From contig CAKRNX010000037.1 of assembly GCA_934371475.1 (NCBI GenBank), positions 1 to 17,953 of the forward strand: 17,953 nucleotides of DNA, in the 5' to 3' direction. The stretch's first letter is position 1, and the number at the start of each line of letters is the position of its first letter. This DNA comes from an uncultured Lachnospiraceae bacterium (GTDB lineage Bacteria > Bacillota > Clostridia > Lachnospirales > Lachnospiraceae). The position numbers and the translations under genes were made by a program. Shown piece by piece: positions 13,585 through 17,953 of the stretch. Below the pieces are notes generated by a model. The model did no database searches. It was not told where the DNA came from and was given only the letters and a program-made list of their open reading frames with translations.

Positions 13585-14328
13585 TTACTTTTCCTCCAGA
13601 CAGAATGTCAGTACAGACAGTACCATCATTCCTGCCGTCTCTGTGCGCAGGATCTTTCTGCCCAGAGTGATAGCCCTCATCCCAAGACTCAGTGCCTGCT
13701 CTACCTCTGCCTCGTCAAATCCGCCTTCCGGTCCGATAAAAATTCCCACTGACTCTCCCGGTCGGATTGATCCGATGATCTGCCGCGTTTTTTCCATATC
13801 TTCCGCCCGCTCATAGGGCAATAAATTGACATTCAGCGATCCGGCATACTCCAGTGCCTGTGCAAACGTCATCACCGGAGTCACCTCCGGAATGATCATT
13901 CGCTTGGACTGTTTTGCTGCGCTTTCGGAGATCGCATTCCAGCGTTTTCTCTTGTTTTCTTCTTTTTTGACATCCAATTTCACAACTGCCCGCTTGGTGG
14001 CCATGGGAATGATCTGATACACACCCAACTCTACCGCCTTCTGTATAATCAGCTCCATCTTGTCACTCTTGGGAAGTCCCTGAAACAGATAAATCCGTGA
14101 AGGCAGTTCCACTCCGCTCTCCTCCACCCACATGATGGAAGCCCGGACACAATCTTCCTCAATCTGAGAAATCTCACAGCGGTAATCCTTATTATCTAAC
14201 CCCGTGCAAAGCCTTACCTGCTCGCCCGGCTTCATCCGCAGCACATTCCGGATATGGTTCACATCCGGTCCCGTGATTACAATTTCCTTTTCTCCTATCT
14301 GCTCCGGAGCCACAAAAAAATGATACAT
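13585..14328 (-). CDS. rsmE: 16S rRNA (uracil1498-N3)-methyltransferase RsmE
   Basis: A 247-residue SPOUT-class methyltransferase. An N-terminal PUA-like domain (MYHFFVAPEQ, HIRNVLRMKPG) is followed by the knotted SPOUT domain with KAVELGV (97-103), SKR at 141-143, IGPEGGF (198-204) and LGRKILRTETA (222-232), all hallmarks of RsmE (YqeU). It methylates U1498 in helix 44 of 16S rRNA in the assembled small subunit. The ATG follows the prmA stop by three bases. Confidence 0.95.
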   Translation of the reverse strand: MYHFFVAPEQIGEKEIVITGPDVNHIRNVLRMKPGEQVRLCTGLDNKDYRCEISQIEEDCVRASIMWVEESGVELPSRIYLFQGLPKSDKMELIIQKAVELGVYQIIPMATKRAVVKLDVKKEENKRKRWNAISESAAKQSKRMIIPEVTPVMTFAQALEYAGSLNVNLLPYERAEDMEKTRQIIGSIRPGESVGIFIGPEGGFDEAEVEQALSLGMRAITLGRKILRTETAGMMVLSVLTFCLEEK

Positions 14329-14331
14329 GCC

Positions 14332-15285
14332 TTAAGCCTTTCTGGCCGTAACTGACACCCACTCTCCCTGATGTGTCACTTCCCCCAGCTCAAGTCCGGC
14401 CTCCTTCACTGCTCTGGTTACAAGCTCTTCCTTCTCATCCAGGATACCGGAGGTAATGTAGATCCCGCCTTTTTTCATCTGATGGACAATCACCGGCGTT
14501 AATGCCACCAGAACATCCGCCAGAATATTGGCTGCCACAATATCGTATTTTTCATATCCGACCTGATCCTGAACTGCTTTGTCGTCAATAATATTGCCAA
14601 TCATCACATCCATGGAGCCTTCCGGGATCTGATTCACTTCCAGATTTTCCCGCGTCGCGGAAATTGCGCACGGATCCAGATCTGTGCCCAGCGCATGCTT
14701 CGCTCCCAGCTTGAGCGCCACGATAGAAAGAATGCCGCTGCCGGTGCCCACATCCAGAAGTTCCGTTTCCGGCGTCACATATTTTTTCAGCTGACGCATG
14801 CAAAGCTGCGTTGTCTCATGCATTCCTGTACCAAATGCAGTACCCGGATCAATGTGGATCACCATCTTGTCCTGATCTTCCGGCTTGACCTGCTCCCACG
14901 AAGGAATAATCAGAATATCGTCCACATAAAACTGATGGAAATACTGTTTCCAGTTGTTAATCCAGTCCTTATCCTCCGTCCAGGACTCCTCAATGCTGCA
15001 CTCACCAATATCCATAAACTGGCGCAGGTCATCAAGCTCCTCTTTGACACGTCTGAGGATCTCTTCCTTATCTGCATCTTCTTCCAGATAAAAATCCAGA
15101 TAGGCGACTCCGTCATCCTCCGGCCCGTCCGGAAGAATATCCACAAACATCTGCTGTTTGTCCTGCTGCGTCAGCGGCACCTTATCCTCAATCTCCACAC
15201 CTTCTACCCCTGCATCTGCCAGAGAAGAAATCACGATATCTTCTACAGAAGATAATGTTTTTAATCTAAATTTATTCCAGCGCAT
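14332..15285 (-). CDS. prmA: ribosomal protein L11 methyltransferase PrmA
   Basis: A 317-residue PrmA. The N-terminal substrate domain begins MRWNKFRLKT; then come DPGTAFGTGMHETT (146-159), the SAM motif LLDVGTGSGILS (176-187), acidic D202 in GTDLDP, and NIL at 253-255. It trimethylates amino groups of ribosomal protein L11. The start at 15285 was preferred over the in-frame ATG 15297 because GAGGA lies five bases upstream and because the family begins with M-(K/R)-W. It heads the prmA-rsmE-nifS-thiI operon. In many Firmicutes dnaJ precedes prmA; here an esterase gene lies there instead, on the other strand. Confidence 0.94.
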   Translation of the reverse strand: MRWNKFRLKTLSSVEDIVISSLADAGVEGVEIEDKVPLTQQDKQQMFVDILPDGPEDDGVAYLDFYLEEDADKEEILRRVKEELDDLRQFMDIGECSIEESWTEDKDWINNWKQYFHQFYVDDILIIPSWEQVKPEDQDKMVIHIDPGTAFGTGMHETTQLCMRQLKKYVTPETELLDVGTGSGILSIVALKLGAKHALGTDLDPCAISATRENLEVNQIPEGSMDVMIGNIIDDKAVQDQVGYEKYDIVAANILADVLVALTPVIVHQMKKGGIYITSGILDEKEELVTRAVKEAGLELGEVTHQGEWVSVTARKA

Positions 15286-15308
15286 CTCATTCCTCATTTC
15301 TGTTGTTA

Positions 15309-15317
15309 ATCATAGCA
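15309..15317 (-). promoter_or_regulatory. extended -10 promoter of the prmA operon
   Basis: Minus-strand TGCTATGAT gives an extended -10 (TGn preceding TATGAT, 15309-15314). The -35 position 17 bases upstream (AAAAGA) is poor. The start would lie about 17-20 bases before the prmA ATG. The dyad element at 15344-15465 lies just upstream. Confidence 0.45.
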
Positions 15318-15343
15318 TTTCTGCCAGGAAATCTTTTGCCGAT

Positions 15344-15465
15344 ACAGTACATCAGATGGGAAAGTGACTCCCACCTCTATAGGTGACGGAAAGCAAGTTA
15401 GGATCAGTGGTGGGAGTCAATCCCCATCTGATATAGCCTCCGGCATTTTTGAATCACCGTACTGT
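15344..15465. repeat. nested inverted repeat (dyad element)
   Basis: The core arms are ATCAGATGGG, four bases, TGACTCCCACC (15351-15375) and GGTGGGAGTCA, three bases, CCCATCTGAT (15409-15432): 21 perfect pairs in two blocks around a 33-base centre. The centre can form a competing small hairpin (CACCT, CTAT, AGGTG at 15372-15385). A further seven-base pair, ACAGTAC (15344-15350) and GTACTGT (15459-15465), frames the element asymmetrically. No open reading frame is inside. The layout suggests a miniature mobile element or the end of an IS200/IS605-type element, or a structured RNA; none is proven. Confidence 0.65.
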
Positions 15466-15757
15466 CCCTGTAAACAGACCATTACAGATTATTGTATTAT
15501 AAAACCGACAGAATTTCAACTGGTGAAATATTGGAGATTTTTACCGCAAGATTGCATATAACTGTACAAGATTTTTCATCTGATTTGCATCAAGAATACA
15601 CGCAAATACAGCAATTCCCTTTCTTGTTTCCACACTCCAAAACAGCTATAGTAATGCTATCAGACAGCAGAACATTTCTGTTGCAAATTTTGATCCTGCA
15701 GAGTACTCCACAACGGATATTCCGCTTTTATCATATCCGCTTTTCTGCTGGGTCCCG

Positions 15758-15825
15758 GAGCGTGTTTGAAAATCACTTTCATGAACCGAATTTTTCAGTT
15801 TGTGAGAAACCTTTTCAACACACTC
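15758..15825. repeat. imperfect palindromic extragenic repeat
   Basis: GAGCGTGTTTGAAAA (15758-15772) and TTTTCAACACACTC (15812-15825) pair with one mismatch and one bulged base around a 39-base centre. The left arm recurs as its exact reverse complement at 80-94 near the other end of the window, suggesting a dispersed genomic repeat. Confidence 0.5.
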
Positions 15826-15826
15826 T

Positions 15827-15855
15827 ATAGCAATTCAATCACGAAGAATTGCTAT
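15827..15855 (+). promoter_or_regulatory. 10-bp inverted repeat, putative operator of the esterase gene
   Basis: ATAGCAATTC (15827-15836) and GAATTGCTAT (15846-15855) are perfect inverted copies separated by nine bases. The repeat overlaps the spacer and upstream part of the likely promoter: TTCAAT (15834-15839) and TACAAT (15858-15863), 18 bases apart. A regulator bound here would occlude or adjust that promoter. Confidence 0.5.
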
Positions 15856-15895
15856 GATACAATTTACTTTTTTTAACTAAGAAAGGGGATTTTTT

Positions 15896-17218
15896 ATGAA
15901 ACGCAAAAACTTATTAGCAGTCTCTTCTATTTTATGCACCAGCATTCTGTTTGCAGGCGTAACCGTATACGCAGCAAACCAGGATCAGGATCTGGCACCC
16001 GGCGGAGTATTTGTCGAAGCTAACAAAGATTCTGCTACCGGCTACACCGTAACATTCCGCTATTATAATGAGTATGCCACCAACGTACAGGTAGCAGGCG
16101 GTTTCCAGTTCTACGAGGAAAACGCTGATTATGCCTACGGCGGAGGCCTCAATCTGGAAGAAGGCGACAGCCTGAGCAATCACCTCTTCACACCTGACAC
16201 CTGGACCAAAGACGGCAATCTTTACCATGTCAATGACCAGGCAGCTATCGTTGATATGCAGCAGGATGAAGACGGCGCATGGACCTGCACCCTGGATCTG
16301 ACCGGCGGCTATTATCTGTATCAGTATAATGTTTCCTACAACGATGCTGCTTATTACGAGAGCGTTACCGATCCCGAAAATCAGCCGGCGTGCAACAGCA
16401 TCGGCGGACATCAGGTTCGCAGCCAGTTCTATGTTCCCTATGATGCAGACAAACAGGCTCCTCAGGATGACTGGACCTGGGCTACACCTGCTGAAAAGGA
16501 AGAGGATCGCGGCATCCTTTATCACAACAGCTATTTAAGCGCAGATAATGTCATGCGTCCGGTAGAAATCTATCTGCCTGCTTCCTATGACGCTGACAGA
16601 GAAGAACCCTACAACGTGCTGTATCTGTCCCACGGCGGTGGCGGAGATGAGTCTGACTGGGTATACCAGGGCCATGCCGGCAATATTGCGGACCGTCTGA
16701 CTGCTGAAGGCAAGTGTGACCCCTTTATTATCGTAGAAATGAACAACTCTCAGTTTGGCTGGGATTATGACGCAATCTATGATAATACCAAGAATTATCT
16801 GATCCCATATATCGAAGAAAATTACAATGTATCCAAAGAAGCTTCCGGCCGCGCATTCGCAGGCCTTTCCATGGGTGGCATGACTACTACCGAACTGCTG
16901 ATCCGTGATCAGGAACTGTTTGGTTATTATGGAATTTTCAGCGGTTCTGCTGTATTCGATCTGCCTGAGCAGGATGATTACTCTTCCTACAAAGTTCCTA
17001 ATCTTTATCTGGCAGCCGGATGGGCTGATATGGCATACCATAACAGTTCCTACCAGACTGACACCGACAGAACAACTCTGGGTCTTGCTGAGAAATTTGA
17101 CGAGCTGGGCATTGAATACAACGGCGGCAACGGTATTGATGTTGTACAGGGCGGACACGACTGGTTCACATGGCCGCAGATCATCAAAAACTATATCGAG
17201 ACGACTCTCTGGAAATAA
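15896..17218 (+). CDS. secreted CE1-type (esterase D family) carbohydrate esterase
   Basis: A 440-residue exported protein. The signal peptide is MKRKN, a hydrophobic core and a likely cut after VYA at residue 26; C14 is not in a lipobox. Residues about 27-170 look like an immunoglobulin/E-set domain as found before bacterial esterases; about 200-440 is an alpha/beta hydrolase with HGGGGDESDW, the nucleophile elbow GLSMGG (S325), candidate acid D378 in GWADMAY and H421 in GGHDW. Relatives are acetyl-xylan, feruloyl or related polysaccharide esterases; the exact substrate cannot be told. AAGGGGA lies six bases before the ATG. It is the only large plus-strand gene here and converges on an AraC-type regulator. 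Confidence 0.85.
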   Translation: MKRKNLLAVSSILCTSILFAGVTVYAANQDQDLAPGGVFVEANKDSATGYTVTFRYYNEYATNVQVAGGFQFYEENADYAYGGGLNLEEGDSLSNHLFTPDTWTKDGNLYHVNDQAAIVDMQQDEDGAWTCTLDLTGGYYLYQYNVSYNDAAYYESVTDPENQPACNSIGGHQVRSQFYVPYDADKQAPQDDWTWATPAEKEEDRGILYHNSYLSADNVMRPVEIYLPASYDADREEPYNVLYLSHGGGGDESDWVYQGHAGNIADRLTAEGKCDPFIIVEMNNSQFGWDYDAIYDNTKNYLIPYIEENYNVSKEASGRAFAGLSMGGMTTTELLIRDQELFGYYGIFSGSAVFDLPEQDDYSSYKVPNLYLAAGWADMAYHNSSYQTDTDRTTLGLAEKFDELGIEYNGGNGIDVVQGGHDWFTWPQIIKNYIETTLWK

Positions 17219-17241
17219 AAATTTTCACAGATTGTCACAGC

Positions 17242-17273
17242 AAAAGAGGATATCCGTCCGGGTATCCTCTTTT
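17242..17273. terminator. bidirectional terminator between esterase and regulator genes
   Basis: AAAAGAGGATA (17242-17252) and TATCCTCTTTT (17263-17273) form an 11-pair stem, extendable inside the loop by CCG/CGG. The A/T flanks give a T-run in both directions, so it can end both the esterase transcript and the convergent regulator transcript. Confidence 0.85.
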
Positions 17274-17278
17274 CGCTT

Positions 17279-17953
17279 CTAACGCAGCCATTTTTTCAGC
17301 TCATTCACGGTCATTCCTGTCTGCTTTTTAATCAGTTTGTAAAAATAGGAAGGATTCTGATAACCGGTCTGATCGCAGATGCTCTGCACGGACTGCTCCG
17401 AATTCCGCATAAGCTCCATAGCCCGCAGCAGCCGGATGTCCGTCAGGATGTTTAGAAATGTACTGTCCAGCTCCTGCTTAAAGAGACGGCTCAGATAAAA
17501 ACTGCTGATGCTTTGTCTTGCGGCCAACATTTCCAGTGAAAGATTCTCACCGTAATGCGCCATCATATAACACAGGCTCTCTTCTACATAGCTGTTTCTT
17601 TCTCCGTCACAATCCATCCTCCAGACTGTCCTGATACATTCTTTTACGCTCTCTGGCAGTGTTAAAAATCCGCTTCGCTCAAACAGTTTTCCAAATCCTC
17701 TTATGCCAAAGAGTTTCATCTCTCTTCCCGGCTGTTGCACCGCCAATGTCCGAAACAGCAGATCCGCCGTCAGTACCCCCATGGAAACTGCCTGTAATCC
17801 CTTTTGTTCTGCCTTTTCAAACATCTGACCGGCATCTTCCAGAAACAGTGCAGTCTCTCCCCTCTCCAGTTCATACCGGCATTTTGCCAGGAGCCTTGCC
17901 ACTTCTTTTTCCTGATCTGCGCTCTCCGGACTGTAGCGGAAAACTCCATACTC
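17279..17953 (-). CDS. AraC family transcriptional regulator, 5' end outside the window
   Basis: The visible 224 residues are the C-terminal part of an AraC-type regulator; the frame stays open to the right edge with no stop, so the true start lies outside and the GTG at 17902 is not needed as a start. The last 100 residues hold the two helix-turn-helix units: LSLEMLAARQSISSFYLSRL and SVQSICDQTGYQNPSYFYKL, ending in a typical KKQTGMTVNELKKWLR tail. The preceding segment is helical, like the linker of YesN-type response regulators, so the missing part may be a receiver domain; this is an inference. It faces the esterase gene across a shared terminator and could regulate it, but nothing in sequence proves that. 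Confidence 0.88.
   Translation of the reverse strand, partial: EYGVFRYSPESADQEKEVARLLAKCRYELERGETALFLEDAGQMFEKAEQKGLQAVSMGVLTADLLFRTLAVQQPGREMKLFGIRGFGKLFERSGFLTLPESVKECIRTVWRMDCDGERNSYVEESLCYMMAHYGENLSLEMLAARQSISSFYLSRLFKQELDSTFLNILTDIRLLRAMELMRNSEQSVQSICDQTGYQNPSYFYKLIKKQTGMTVNELKKWLR

Larger units (their letters stand above)
15286..15895. other. 610-base divergent intergenic region
   Basis: Between prmA and the esterase gene. From left to right it holds the prmA promoter, the dyad element (15344-15465), an AT-rich stretch without recognised features (15466-15757), an imperfect hairpin built from a repeat motif (15758-15825), and the esterase promoter with a ten-base inverted repeat (15827-15863). 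A frame beginning with TTG at 15492 and open to 15830 has no ribosome site and no recognisable domain; it could be decayed coding sequence but I do not call it. Confidence 0.6.

Noticed and set aside
15492..15830. Plus-strand frame of 112 codons before the esterase gene
   Set aside because: Starts at TTG without a ribosome site, runs through the palindromic repeat, and has no recognisable domain; at most decayed sequence.
15896..15985. Lipoprotein signal in the esterase
   Set aside because: C14 is preceded by Ser-Ile-Leu, which does not fit the lipobox, and a standard signal-peptidase site follows at residue 26.
1..17953. CRISPR array, tRNA genes, rRNA genes, transposase or prophage genes
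   Set aside because: Scanned by eye; no regularly spaced repeats, cloverleaf, conserved rRNA segment or recognisable mobile-element protein was found.

Overview
The window is a low-to-mid GC Firmicutes chromosome segment that looks like a spore-forming, gut-type clostridium of the Lachnospiraceae (Blautia/Dorea-like). This placement is inferred from an intact SigK-type sporulation sigma factor, strong GGAGG ribosome sites, two well-supported TTG starts (sigK and rnj), and the gene orders ireB-ruvX-DUF1292 and prmA-rsmE, which are typical of Clostridia and Bacilli. No database search was possible, so genus level is a guess. Nearly all coding sequence is core and on the minus strand. The exceptions are an HPr-like gene and a secreted esterase.

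Layout on the minus strand, read right to left: (a) prmA, rsmE, a NifS-type cysteine desulfurase and thiI (15285 to 11214) form a tight operon behind an extended -10 promoter; (b) mtaB (10428-9064) sits behind a compact, highly folded stretch that looks like a small structured RNA with its own promoter; (c) ireB, ruvX, DUF1292, RNase J, a YlbF-family protein, trmR and a U32 (TrhP-type) gene (8874 to 3695) form one long operon behind a clear sigma-A promoter at 8949-8977; (d) an Na/Pi cotransporter with a PhoU-like tail (3515-1710) has its own promoter; (e) sigK and an Sfp-type phosphopantetheinyl transferase overlap by ATGA (1641 to 380).

On the plus strand an HPr-like protein without the active-site histidine lies between mtaB and thiI with a near-consensus promoter and a terminator. 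A secreted CE1-type esterase (15896-17218) converges, across a shared bidirectional terminator, on an AraC-family regulator cut by the right edge.

The common theme is translation and RNA metabolism. The window encodes s4U8 synthesis (ThiI with its sulfur donor), ms2t6A37 (MtaB), mo5U34 (TrmR plus a U32 hydroxylation protein), m3U1498 of 16S rRNA (RsmE), L11 methylation (PrmA), RNase J and a YlbF protein. The least explained parts are noncoding: the folded RNA candidate at 10454-10625, a long dyad element at 15344-15465 that shares its end sequence with a hairpin at 3659-3694, a strong stem between rnj and ylbF, and a repeat family recurring near both ends of the window. No rRNA, tRNA, CRISPR array, transposase gene or prophage was seen.
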